Assembly: GCA_020064725.1 (NCBI GenBank)
Contig: JAGTWJ010000002.1
Coordinates: 2,728,001-2,792,000, forward strand
DNA: 64,000 nucleotides
Direction: 5' to 3'
Origin: Drechslerella dactyloides
Taxonomy: Eukaryota; Ascomycota; Orbiliomycetes; Orbiliales; Orbiliaceae
Below are positions 10,877 to 21,031 of the stretch, in pieces. A program made the position numbers and the translations under genes. The notes beneath the pieces were generated by a model. The model saw only the letters and a list, made by a program, of their open reading frames with translations, was not told the DNA's origin and ran no database searches. Numbering within the stretch: position 1 is the stretch's first letter; each line of letters begins with the position of its first letter.

Positions 10877-11737
10877 ATGGTACGCTGCGATGACGTGACA
10901 CCAACTCGGTCGTTCGAGCGCGGGAGGGATGGATACGGAGGGACGATGGCGATGGGAGTCTAGTAGACGGGTGACAAAGTGGCAGACTAGCCTTGGATCG
11001 CGCGGAGAAGCTACTGGAATACCGACTATACGACTCGCGACATTGACGATAGAGTCATACCGTTCGGTGCATCGAGTGTCTCCGCGTGTCCTTTCCACCC
11101 GTCACTCGGTCTGCCTGCAGTCGCCACTCCCACGTCCCTCCTAACCGCGACGACCGCTGCCTCTACGACTACCGCCTACCCGCTTCGAAATGTTGGCTAA
11201 CAATCATGCCGATATCGTCTAGTCTTCTCCATCCCCCGAACCGCAGAGCCCTCCGACCGGCAGCTCCACCGCCCGCCCTGCGTCTCCCGCACCACCCGGC
11301 GGACCCAAGAGCGTGATCAAGCGCCGGTCAGCAGCCGACAGGGCAGCCACCGCAGCGAATGCACGGCCGTCCAGCACACGTGCCGCCGGCGCCGGCGGCA
11401 GCAGCAGCACCATGCTGAGTACGTTGCCACCATCCAGATACACTACCTTCGGTTCATGGCTGCGGACCATCGCCAGCGATAGCATTGGTCCCTACTGAAA
11501 GAGCAACACGTATACTAACAGATTTGATTATAGAGCTGTACACGGACGAGTCGCCTGGCTTGAAGGTCGATCCCGTCGTTGTGCTAGTACTGAGCTTGGG
11601 ATTCATCTTCAGCGTCGTGGCACTACACAGTATGTTTCTCCTATCCCACCTTGCAGCCACTACTTCTATCCTCAATCAAAGCATCTACTAACGGTGTCAC
11701 AGTCATCGCCAAGATCTCCCGCAAACTCACCGGTTAA
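10877..11737 (+). CDS. SBH1: Sec61 beta subunit of the ER protein translocon
   Basis: Sec61 beta is the small tail-anchored subunit of the ER Sec61 channel. Model: exon 1 10877-10879 (ATG alone), intron 10880-11222, exon 2 11223-11418, exon 3 11534-11629 and exon 4 11703-11737, giving 109 residues. The conserved core is unambiguous: PPGGPKSVIKRRSAAD, RAAGAGGSSSTMLKLYTDE and the tail anchor VDPVVVLVLSLGFIFSVVAL, ending IIAKISRKLTG. Exons 2-4 are secure. The first exon is an inference: ATG directly before a GTACGC donor at 10880 joins in phase to the SSPSPEP start of exon 2, and the intron ends with a GCTAAC branch site and CTAG. A different 5' start cannot be excluded. Confidence 0.92.
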
Positions 11738-12434
11738 GCGCCACATCCGATATCGAACCGCTGAGCTAAGATAATTGGGAACAGAGGTTGAGGTGGGATT
11801 GTATGGATCAGGAGGCCAGCGCGCGATCGCACGGCTCTTCTCGTCGGCGATCTTGGTTGGTCGACGGTAGCGCGGGTATAAAAGAAGTGATTTGCGGCTA
11901 CTATGGCCTGGCGACTTGTGTAAGCTTGAGGTTCTTCACTATATCATATTATATTTTGCGCGTGGGTTTCGTCTGTTCGTTGGATTCGTTCGCCGTGTGT
12001 ATATTTAATAGCCAAGTTACTTTCTCACGCACATCAACACGGTGTCCGTATACTAATCCAGTGCCTGGTGTTGAATTCGTGAGAGGAAAGTGGTCGTTAT
12101 CTCATTGGCTCGTTTTCGTTATCTTAAAGCCGAAAAGGAGCAGACACAACAGATAAAGTATACTCCATTTGGACCAATCTCGAAGTATACCGAGGCCTGA
12201 ACTTCAATATTGTACCACTACCAGAATACCAGTTTCATGTCTTTAAATATGGCAGGCGAAAATTTAGCAGAAATAACAGCATTCTCGACTTTCTTGGGAA
12301 ATACGATATACAATATAAATTATCATTCAAATTTGGGCTATAGCTAAGGTATATAAACTGAGTGGAATGACAACTCCCTACGCCTAACCCACCCGCTAGA
12401 TGTATTTCTACACGTGCCGTACCGCCGCCAAAAT
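11738..12434. other. Spacer between convergent SEC61 beta and MDM12
   Basis: Convergent 3' flanks, AT-rich toward 12,240-12,330. No coding feature supported. Confidence 0.5.
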
Positions 12435-13787
12435 CTACAGCAGAAACGTCCAACTGCTCGGAAACACAAATTCATCTTCCAGTATCCCCCGCACCCGATC
12501 CAGCACAAAGTCCCTCACCTTGCCCACATTCTTTAACACCTGCCTGCCCCTCCCCTTCTCGCCAATCTCGCTATCGATCCGGATCTCCTTCAACATGCTC
12601 GCGATCCCGTCCGCCCCACCTCTGCTACCGCCGCTGCCATGCTCGTGATCGTTATCGACGAAGCAGAAGTGCGCGCGCTTGCCAATGTGCGCGATTACGG
12701 CGGTGCCGTCAAAGGTCATACCTGTGACGGTCAGCCGGACGGGGAGCGAGACGAAAGACGGGGCCGGGTAGTCCAGCAGGAGCTCGGCTGTGATTTCCAT
12801 ACGGATGTCGCCGGTGTAGCGGACGCGGGCGATGATCTGGATGTCTGAGTCCCGGGGTTCTCGGAGACGTAGCCGTGGCGCGTGAGGGCTCTCCGGTGGC
12901 GGTGATGGGGAGTCGAGCGGTGACGGTTGCTGCTGCTGTGAGGATATCGAGACATCGGAGAAGGGTGTAGGAGGCGGCTCGCGGGTGCCGTCTGAATGGT
13001 GGGTGTCGTCGGAGACGGCGAGGCGGGGGTTGTTCGCGTGAGATGTGGATATTGGCGGCGGGATGTTGGACGAGTCTGCCGTTGACGGCGGGGATTGCGA
13101 CGGCGAGGTCGACGACGGGCCGGACTGCTGCTGCCGGCTGCCGCGGGGGTACAGCGGGGACTGGTTCGGGAACGTCTCCGCGGAGGCCTGCTGGAGGGAT
13201 GCGAGCGGGGTCAGCCCGCCGCTGAAGCCGGAGGACAGCGCCGAGTGGAAGTAGTGGAGGTTCGATGCCGGCCCGCGGAACGTCGGCGACGCGAACTGGT
13301 CAACCGCCGGCGAGAAGGCCGACCTAAAGCCTGGATAGCGGTGGTCGATGTACGGCGGGGGCTGCAGTCCCATCGGCGCGTGTAACGGCGTGGCAGGGGC
13401 CGACCTGGCTGCCCCGCCGCCTGGGTCGTGATAGCCATCGAAGTCAGGTGGGGAGACGCCCTCGCGGCGTTCCCGGCGGCGGCGCTCACGGGCACGCTTC
13501 AGGATCTCCTCCGGCGAGTTGAAGGCCTCGCTGTCGAACTCGTCGTCCTCATCGTCGCCCTCGGCGTAGGCATCTTCGTAGAACTCCGGGTACGGGTCTG
13601 TGATGTCCTGGATTTCGATCTCGGGTGGTACCGTGCCGAGTTTGAAGGCGACGACGGAGACGGAGCGCAGGAACTTGGGGAAGGCGATCCTCTGGAACTT
13701 GTCGTGGAAGAAGGAGCAGAGAGCGTCTTCGTAGTCTTTGCCGTCGGGGCCGGTAGTGAGCGCGGGCCAGTTGATGTCGACGGCCAT
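12435..13787 (-). CDS. MDM12: ERMES subunit Mdm12
   Basis: Mdm12 is the soluble SMP-domain subunit of ERMES, the ER-mitochondria tether that moves phospholipids and supports mitochondrial shape and inheritance. The gene is intronless, 450 residues. The N-terminal half of the split SMP domain is clear (MAVDINWPAL, FFHDKFQRIAFPKFLRSV, KLGTVPPEIEIQDITDPYPEFY). A long disordered Ser/Pro/Gln-rich insertion (about 100-300) is typical of filamentous fungi. The domain resumes with IIARVRYTGDIRMEITAELL and ends with the conserved VRGILEDEFVFPSSWTFLL. Start is the family-standard Met. Confidence 0.96.
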   Translation of the reverse strand: MAVDINWPALTTGPDGKDYEDALCSFFHDKFQRIAFPKFLRSVSVVAFKLGTVPPEIEIQDITDPYPEFYEDAYAEGDDEDDEFDSEAFNSPEEILKRARERRRRERREGVSPPDFDGYHDPGGGAARSAPATPLHAPMGLQPPPYIDHRYPGFRSAFSPAVDQFASPTFRGPASNLHYFHSALSSGFSGGLTPLASLQQASAETFPNQSPLYPRGSRQQQSGPSSTSPSQSPPSTADSSNIPPPISTSHANNPRLAVSDDTHHSDGTREPPPTPFSDVSISSQQQQPSPLDSPSPPPESPHAPRLRLREPRDSDIQIIARVRYTGDIRMEITAELLLDYPAPSFVSLPVRLTVTGMTFDGTAVIAHIGKRAHFCFVDNDHEHGSGGSRGGADGIASMLKEIRIDSEIGEKGRGRQVLKNVGKVRDFVLDRVRGILEDEFVFPSSWTFLL

Positions 13788-14108
13788 TTGGAGGTTTGTG
13801 GGGAGTTGAGGTCGAAGTTGATAACTGTGTGGATGGCGGCGTTTTCAGACCGCGGTTGAAATTAACGCCGACACACAATCGCGAATAGCAGAGGACCAAA
13901 GAAGCGAAAGACAAGAATCTGGATAACAAGATATAAGGACGGCAATGGTCTAATAACTATGGCATCTATAATACAAAGTCCCGAATTGAAGCATAAACCA
14001 AGGTGATAATGACTAGTGTGGTATCTCGAAATAGACTCCGAACGCCCTGATGCAGACAGCCGCCTCCATACCGCAAGGTATATAATCACCCCCACAAACT
14101 ACCTTCAC
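13788..14108. other. Spacer between MDM12 and TAF9
   Basis: Short spacer between two minus-strand genes: the promoter of MDM12 and the 3' flank of TAF9. No gene seen. Confidence 0.5.
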
Positions 14109-14835
14109 TCACATCACCATCATATCCTGATCGTGGTCCCCGTCGCCATTCTCGCCAAACATGTCAGCTACAGCATCAGGCATCTCCTCGTCGCCCTCAT
14201 CTCTATCCGCCCTCCCCGCGTCAGCCGTAGCTGGCTCTCCCTCCGCATCTTCCTCCTCATCGTCGCCGTCGTCCAGCGGCTCCGCTAGCAGCTCCCAGTT
14301 GACGCCGGTCAGGCAGTATTGCTCCGGTGGCAGTCGAACGCCCCAGTCCTTACCAACGGGCGGTAGAGCGACCTTGTTGCGCTCCTGCGCGACGTCCAGC
14401 ATGAACTCCTTGGGTGGCGCCGTGACGAACTGGTGGTTGACTTTGGAGGAGATGGCCATACGTAGGTCGGCCATGGTGATCTGCGGCGGCGGCTGGCCCG
14501 TCGTGGTCGCTGGGTGCGCCGCGTCCCAGTAGAGCAGGGCGTCCTGGAGCACCGACGAGGTATATCGGAAAGCGATGTCCATCAGCGCGAGGGGTACCCT
14601 AAGCTCGTAGTCATGTGTTAGCGGGGTAGAGCAGATGCGGGAGGGAGTTTTCCAAGAGGCAGGAACACCTTTCTTGGTAGGCGGTGACGCCCATGGAGGC
14701 AAGGATGAGGTGGATTGTGCGCGCATCTCTCGGGCGTCGCGATGCGCCAGTGTCGACGGTCGGCTCAGCAGGTTGCGAGGTCTTTATAGAATGAGAGCCG
14801 CTTTCGCCATTGACGACGCCGTTCGTTTCCGCCAT
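14109..14835 (-). CDS. TAF9: TFIID/SAGA subunit Taf9
   Basis: Taf9 is a histone-fold TBP-associated factor that pairs with Taf6 and is shared by TFIID and SAGA. Exon 1 14835-14669, intron 14668-14599 (GTGTTC...GCTTAG), exon 2 14598-14109; 218 residues. The histone fold runs from about 35: RPRDARTIHLILASMGVTAY, then MDIAFRYTSSVLQDA and ITMADLRMAISSKVNHQF. It is followed by the conserved EFMLDVAQERNKVALPPVGK and the LPPEQYCLTGVNW tail. The C-terminus is highly acidic. The start MAETNG is preferred because the frame upstream is open but lacks resemblance to Taf9. Confidence 0.94.
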
Positions 14836-15459
14836 GTTGGCTGGGATGGAGGTGATCGTTTGTTCCTTGCTCGTGCTTTCGACGGGATGTGGAGCGATGG
14901 TGTCGTCGATGTGGTTTGATGAGGTGCGGTGGAATGAATGGAGGGATGCGTTGATATTCGCGCGTGGACGGTAGCTGAAGCTGGCCCTAACATTCGCGCT
15001 CGAGCGCTCAACACGAAAACTACCACAATTGCGCTCGATCGAATGCATGGACGCACCATGACACAGAATTTGATTGTTGGAGCTTCCTTTACTAGAAACG
15101 ACATAACTAGTAGCTACCGACTAGGAGTACGAACAGTATATTCGAGCTTCGCGCAAAACTGAAACTTCGAAGCGTCTAGAAACCTAGACATCTTTTACAG
15201 AATTGAAATCAATACTAATAGCGGAGGGCTTCTAATTCTGGCCCGCGAGACAAAGCAGTGCATGTAAAGAAATTCGAACCCTACGAGGACAAAGTCTTTC
15301 TTTGCGTATGCTGAACAATGAATTAAACCTGAATATACGAGCACTTAGCGCACACATACGAGTCTAAGCTTGCAATTTCGACCTCCACTCACCATTCATC
15401 CAGAGCTCAACAAGCTGATACGGGGTAGATACAGTTCGGCGTGCAATCTCCGACTAGGG
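14836..15459. other. Spacer between TAF9 and the Pro/Gly-rich orphan
   Basis: TAF9 promoter region and 3' flank of the next minus-strand gene. Short open frames only. Confidence 0.5.
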
Positions 15460-16554
15460 CTAGGCTACGCCGCTACCCCAGCCCGAGCCGTCACCACCTT
15501 GATGGTTGCCTCCTTGGTAGTTGTTGTAATTCTGATACCCATAACCGCCGCTATCGTCTTGGTCGTTGGTTTGGTATGGCCCCGGCGAGTCTGGCCCCGG
15601 GTCTTGGGATTGCTGGTAGGATCGGATGGCACCGGGTCCCTGGTATGAATCAGGAGGATATGTTATACCTGGGAGCGGCGGCGGAGTCCCATATTGCGGC
15701 GGCGCGATACCCCATACGTTGAAGCTGGTCCGGGAGTCGCGTTCCGGCTGTTGGTTGTAGTCAAGCCTTGCCGGACGGCCTTGTTGCTGAGCACCCGGAA
15801 TATTTGAATATTGCCCGCCCGTCGTCGGGCTGTTGTAGTTTGACGGAGCAGGTGGTGCCAGCTGGTTGGTATAGAACGTCGCTTGGGGCGGCGGTGTCAT
15901 ATTTGCAGGAACATATTGAGCTGTTGCATACGTATTTGCCAGCATGGGAAGCCAGGAACCCTGCACAGGGGCAGCGGGTGCTGTAGTATATGTAGATGCT
16001 GCCTGCGATGAGCTGCTTGCAGGTGTATACGGACTGCTTAGGGGAGCCCCGCCGCCGGAGCGAGGGTAAGATCGCACCGGGAGAATGTCGCCGCTCTCCA
16101 TCAGGTCTGCGACGGTGTTCATATTGTTCCGTCCCCACCTCGAAGCCGACTGTTGTCCGCCCCTTCTCTTGAGAGTGTCCTGATATGCCCGTACGTATTC
16201 GTCTTGGCTATCAGCCTGATTCCAGTTCCGTTCGCTGGCTGGGTTTGGTATCCAGTGGTACATCTCGTCGGGGTTTTGGTTGCCCTTTACGGGCCTGGGG
16301 CTCGTTTGCCAAGCAACCTTCTTCTCCTCCACGTCGTCCCCGAGATGCTGCTTTATGGAACTACGGGCGGCTCGTCTGAGTTTCCGTTGTGCGACTTGGT
16401 TTCCTTCGTAGTAACTCCTGCGCTTCTGTGAGTTTGTTCGCGATGTCGACTCTGGATTCTCTTCGGGATCGGACTGATATTCGTCGGCCGTTTCTCGTTT
16501 GTAACCGCCTCCGCCTGGTGGAGGCGGGGGTGGTGGTTGGGATGCGGACATCAT
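15460..16554 (-). CDS. Pro/Gly/Tyr/Gln-rich protein of unknown function
   Basis: Not recognised. A single open frame of 364 residues. It begins with a poly-Pro/poly-Gly block, followed by an acidic segment, a short basic stretch (QVAQRKLRRAARSS) and the Trp-containing motif DEMYHWIPNPASERNW near 95-115. The C-terminal 200 residues are a low-complexity P/Y/Q/G/S region (NYQGGNHQGGDG near the end), of the kind seen in RNA-binding or condensate-forming proteins. No membrane segment or signal peptide. The even composition, length and the complexity of the first third support coding; function not inferable. It is the last gene before the accessory island. Confidence 0.65.
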   Translation of the reverse strand: MMSASQPPPPPPPGGGGYKRETADEYQSDPEENPESTSRTNSQKRRSYYEGNQVAQRKLRRAARSSIKQHLGDDVEEKKVAWQTSPRPVKGNQNPDEMYHWIPNPASERNWNQADSQDEYVRAYQDTLKRRGGQQSASRWGRNNMNTVADLMESGDILPVRSYPRSGGGAPLSSPYTPASSSSQAASTYTTAPAAPVQGSWLPMLANTYATAQYVPANMTPPPQATFYTNQLAPPAPSNYNSPTTGGQYSNIPGAQQQGRPARLDYNQQPERDSRTSFNVWGIAPPQYGTPPPLPGITYPPDSYQGPGAIRSYQQSQDPGPDSPGPYQTNDQDDSGGYGYQNYNNYQGGNHQGGDGSGWGSGVA

Positions 16555-19229
16555 CTTGAAGGTGTCTTCTATAGAATGTTCCGGGAGGGAGTAAAGGAGA
16601 TCTGATATACAGACAGCTCGTAGAATATTCTTATTTCTGCAACACGTGTTTCGAGCGTTTCTTGTGCTCGGAATTTGAGTACATGCATGAGGCAGTATGA
16701 TACAGTGGGTATTCGATTCCTTTTATAATAGACTGAGTCTTGAATCTCGAGGGTAGAGACATATCTTGCAGATGCGTATCACTGGATATGTTTCCTCTGA
16801 AAGGTCAGTGAGGCCGAAGCTGACCATTCACGATCGAATTCTTTGCAAATTTTCGCCTCAGGTTGCCTCGAGTATATACGGTAGATATCTCATGTGCCAG
16901 AGAACTCGACGAGAAGCTAATATGCCGCCTGCCAAACGTTAACTACGTCTTCGCGACAGCTGACCTGCCTGGCAGGTCCGATATCGGCATTGCGACCAGA
17001 AGTCTTGACCATTGGAGACATGTGAGCGCGCGTGCTCTTATGACTATACGCGTATACGCTGCCTTATACTTCGTGGCGTAAATGCACGATATCGTCGTAT
17101 GTTTGCACGTATGCATCGTAGTCCACGTGCGCGTGCGAGTTGTGTGTTTGCATATGCGCCGCCGGGGCCAATATAAGAGGCAGTGGTAGTTACACAAACT
17201 ATTTGGGAGGAAAGTATATATATTTTGTAGAGTGATAAGGCGGTAGCGAAGAGGTCAATGTTGCATTTCTTTGCCCCGAACGATGGGGAGTGTACTCTAG
17301 GGACTCTAACTGGACACGTGCTTACCTTGCGATATCGGCCTCCTCGCCTCTGGCTTTGAGATATTCGGTATTATTGGGCAATTAATATGTTCCGCCTGTC
17401 TCTGAGCTAAGTTCGCATTACATTATTGTCACACGACGCAAGTTTCTATCGATATGTTTACGCCTCGCCAATCCATAGAAGTAGACAGTTTGCTAACCTG
17501 ACGGCAAGCGAGGCGAGCAGCAATTTGATGAAGGATGATTGTCAGCGCAGTACGGGTGGGACTGAGAGAGCGGGGCATGAGTCTCTGATTGGTTGATTAA
17601 TGGCAACTTTTGTCAGCTGCTTGCTTTCCGTGACCGGTCCCGGATCGGCGACGCCCAATTCCAAAACTGCAATGTCTCCATGACTATAAGTGATTAGTTT
17701 CTGCATATTATCTTGAGTGGTTGTAAATCTTGACGTCTGTGCATTATTATCGTCTTTTCGGTGGCCCTGCAACTCGAGCATTCCGGTAATAGCGCCCATG
17801 TGTACTAGATCTTGGAAAGACTAATGGTAAAATACTGGTGTATATCATCGTATACAGAAGACATCAATCTTATAATTACCTACTTAAGTAGTTGTGCATA
17901 ATTGCGGGAGCTATCTCTGAGGCTTGATAGCTAAACTGTACGCATCTGCAGCTGATATCTGCCACAACTCACCGTTGTTTCTAAGTTCGTATCGAAATGT
18001 TTACTGCAAGGCTTCGTCAGCCAAAATATTATGATATGTGATATCAGATTAATGCTAGCTACTTAAGTAGGTACTAGGTGATGCGGGAGACGGCTCAGTG
18101 GAGTAATGTATTGGTTGTGAGCGCTCTCAAGCGAAAAATCTGGTTCGATTGGTGGGTTTCTATTCCGATGATCTTAGAGCAATAATATGATTATCGGTTA
18201 TGGAGAGTGAGATATACGCTAAATTGAGCTGACTGGCCTGGTTTCTAGATGATCATCCTGTTATCTTAATCTTTGTTACCGAGCGGTCTCAAAATGGGGG
18301 GTTCCGTTGCGAGGAATCTCTTGCCAACGTGTTATGAGGTCCGGCCCGACGGACAAGTTGAGCTAGGATCGGTGATTCACAGAAATGCATAGATTTAGCA
18401 TAGTGCACGTCGCCTACAGCGGGAAAGATAATACTGTCGCTTCTAGACTACGGTTGACACGTGTCTGCCAACCATTCCGCTGTTGCGAAGCTCTGAGAGC
18501 AAGGAACTGAGCTCTCGCTTCGCGCATGAACTCGAAGCGGGTCCCGCATGAATGGTGTTGCTGCCAACGGAAAAGTCCTCTATCGAAGAGCAGAAGTAAT
18601 TGTCGATCTATCGTGAAGGCTTTGATCGAGGGATATATGTAGCGAGCGCTATAGCGCTAGCGGTCGGCGGTGCTGAACAGTTCCGGTTAGAACAGGTCCA
18701 CAGCCTGCTTGGTCTCTGTTGTCGCGCCGCTCGTTGACGAATTGGCGATTAGCGGAGAATTTATCTCGGGTAGATTGGCTTACGCGAATTTAGCGATCGT
18801 CTCGAATCAACCCACGAACGGGAGTAGATTGACCCCCGGCCCCGCACCCCAATTGAAATTCTCCACACATCTAACCTCGGCAGGAATGAGCGAATTACAC
18901 AGACTTCGGAGGCTAGATTATCATTGATGGTATCATTGAAAGACCTAATCCGATAGTTTGAGCTGCGAAATGACGCTAGCCTTGCGTTGAAACCATGATT
19001 TCTGGGATTCGCTCGCATTGCAAGTGCCCGCCGTTGGGGCATTTTGGTTATCGTACGCGATTAATTGATTTACTTTTACTAAGGCTAGAGACCATAAAAA
19101 GGCAAAATGCCGCCCTTCAAAACTCCGAAGACCCCTCTAGTTATCACTCAACCCATGAATTTCTAGACAATATTCACAACAACATCTTACTTTGCCTCTG
19201 AACTATCGAATTTACCTCCAACGTTCAAG
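16555..19229. other. Left margin of the accessory island, no gene seen
   Basis: 2.7 kb without a supported gene. It holds the orphan's promoter, two copies of the palindrome TACTTAAGTA (17881-17890 and 18060-18069), the 14-bp palindrome AGCGCTATAGCGCT near 18650, and AT-rich unique sequence. An 85-codon minus frame at 17542-17799 has no recognisable relatives. Confidence 0.55.
17881..18069. repeat. Two copies of palindrome TACTTAAGTA
   Basis: Copies at 17881-17890 and 18060-18069; other copies in the window at 1773-1782 and 30494-30503. Each has flanks resembling CC/GC before and GT/GG after (for example CCTACTTAAGTAG). See the findings for the count against chance. Confidence 0.8.
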
Positions 19230-19887
19230 ATGCCTTTCAGCTCCGGACGCTACGTGATCACCTCTGTTGGTTCGGATAAACCTGTTGGCGGACGCGCCGA
19301 TGAGGATGCAGACTTCGGGCCAAAAGACATATACTCAGATGATGCATCTGTGGCCATGGTTCGTTACCCAAGCCCTCAATTGATAATTCTCTGATAACCA
19401 CCTTAGATATACATATGCCTATCGGTCCCTAGTGACGGCTGCTTCATGCTGACGAGCCTGGCGTCGACTAGTGGGAAATCGAAGCACGGCCTGACGGCTC
19501 CTATGTATTTAAACAGGACGGTGCACCTGTGTCGGCTATGGGCACCTCCCTGTGCGCGTTCCTTCACTACAAGGAAGAACAAGTAGCCAAATGGCAGATC
19601 AGGGACACAGACGATGGAAACGCATACGAGTAAGAGAAATTCCCGATAACATGATGTATCATCCAAAAGCTCATGAGGTAACCCTGTGTGCTTGTCTAGG
19701 ATTCTCAAGGCGGATGGTTCGGCAGGATGGACTGTTATTGGGTCCAAGGTAAGTTGAAGATACAATTAGAGTTGATATCAAAACTTATCATGACAAGGAC
19801 AGTGCTGACAAATCCCATTAGGTGAACGTGCAATCTTTGTCTGGTGGTGATGCGGACCGCTTTGTCATTCAGAGCACCGAATTTTAA
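19230..19887 (+). CDS. Small beta-trefoil serine protease inhibitor, I66 type
   Basis: The product resembles the fungal I66 inhibitors, small cytosolic beta-trefoil proteins first described as a serine protease inhibitor from shiitake. Four exons: 19230-19358, 19472-19629, 19700-19748 and 19822-19887, giving 133 residues; all GT-AG and in phase. Landmarks: N-terminal SSGRYVITSVGSDKPVGGRA, the WEIEARPDGSYVFKQDGAPV strand, AKWQIRDTDDGNAYEI and a final DRFVIQSTEF strand. There is no signal peptide, as usual for this family. It stands alone in the accessory island on the opposite strand to the array. Family assignment is from memory of the pattern; the target protease is unknown. Confidence 0.78.
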
Positions 19888-20625
19888 TCAATATCCCTGG
19901 CATTTCACGATGGTCCCGTATACATCGACATGGAGAAAGTCGTCTTATCGGTGGTGCATGGTAGGCCTGTCGCGAAATACAACATATGATGTGCTATGAT
20001 GTTCCGGGAGTTCATTTGCTGTTACACAGACATAAAAATTAGTTGCACGTATTTTGTGTAAAGTTTAAGATTGTCTCTGTCTGCCCAAAAGTTATACAAA
20101 AATGGACGCAGTATAAGTTCTGCGATCGCTTAATACGAGCGTTAGCATTGCATACCAATATTGCAATCTTAAGCTTGTCGGTTCGCACAGTTTGAGATCT
20201 TATATGCAAGGCCTGTCTCGGTAGGTGTTGTGAAATCGTAGGTGCTGGACCTGATGTCCAAATAACAGTATGTACTTCGACTATCTGAATCCAGCTGGGA
20301 GAGATGTATATATGTCCATAATTGTTCTCTCCAGCATCCGGATCAAATTTCGATCGTAGATGATATAGACAAGTTTGGAGAGAGAATATAATTGATGCAG
20401 CAACAAGCGGATCTCTCTCCCAGGCCAAGGAACATAGAGAAAAAAGAAGAAAATGGCAAGCCAGCTGTAAGGAAAGTTTTTAAATAGTTGGAGAGTTTGT
20501 AATCAGCTTCTATCTGGGCACACTGTAAGATGTTCGCTTATCTTGTGAAAGACTTGCTGGGCCAAGTATCCCCTTAGTTATGGAAAATTTGTCTTCCTTC
20601 GACTCATAACTTTCCACTCTAAGCA
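19888..20625. other. Spacer after the I66 inhibitor
   Basis: No gene supported. Confidence 0.5.
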
Positions 20626-21031
20626 TTAAATAGCATATTGAAGATGGTTCTGACCCCTGAGGACGTCCGCGGGGTTGTTTTTCGAACCCTCGAAGTTCTG
20701 AGAATTGAGATTTTGCTCAGCCTGGAGTTCGTCTCTCTCAGAGACAACGCTTTTATCCCCCCCGGTGAAACTTTCGATCTGTTGTTAGAGAATATTGATT
20801 CTTTTGAATGAACGTTCTCTACTCCTCCCAAGAAGTGCAAACATCTTCGATAAGTTGTTCCTCTCGTCTAGAGTAGCAGCTTTTTCCTGTTCTAGATGCT
20901 CTGCGCTTCCTTTTCCAAGACTTTCTCTAGCAGCTATAATAATGCCTATTCTGGCTTGCGATTGCGCGGGTTCCTTGAGATTCTCTCTGTTGGCAGTCTT
21001 TATATTCTCTCATTGCTCGACATTGACCCTT
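20626..21031 (-). pseudogene. Decayed coiled-coil relic
   Basis: Read on the minus strand, one frame stays protein-like for about 130 codons but is broken by two stops (a TGA near the 5' end and a TAA near 20790). The text is charged and heptad-like (HLEQEKAATLDERNNLSKMF, then SERDELQAEQNLNSQ), like the C-terminal coiled coils of the array genes further right, and it ends at a TAA at 20626-20628. It is probably the tail of a dead array member. No N-terminal domain was found next to it. Confidence 0.35.

Noticed and set aside
17542..17799. 85-codon minus-strand frame as a small gene
   Set aside because: No family, no transcript signals, isolated in gene-free DNA.
18073..18150. tRNA-like string with GGCTCAGTGG and GGTTCGAT boxes
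   Set aside because: Box A and box B resemble consensus, but D-, T- and acceptor stems do not pair. At most a very decayed tRNA-derived element; no second copy seen.
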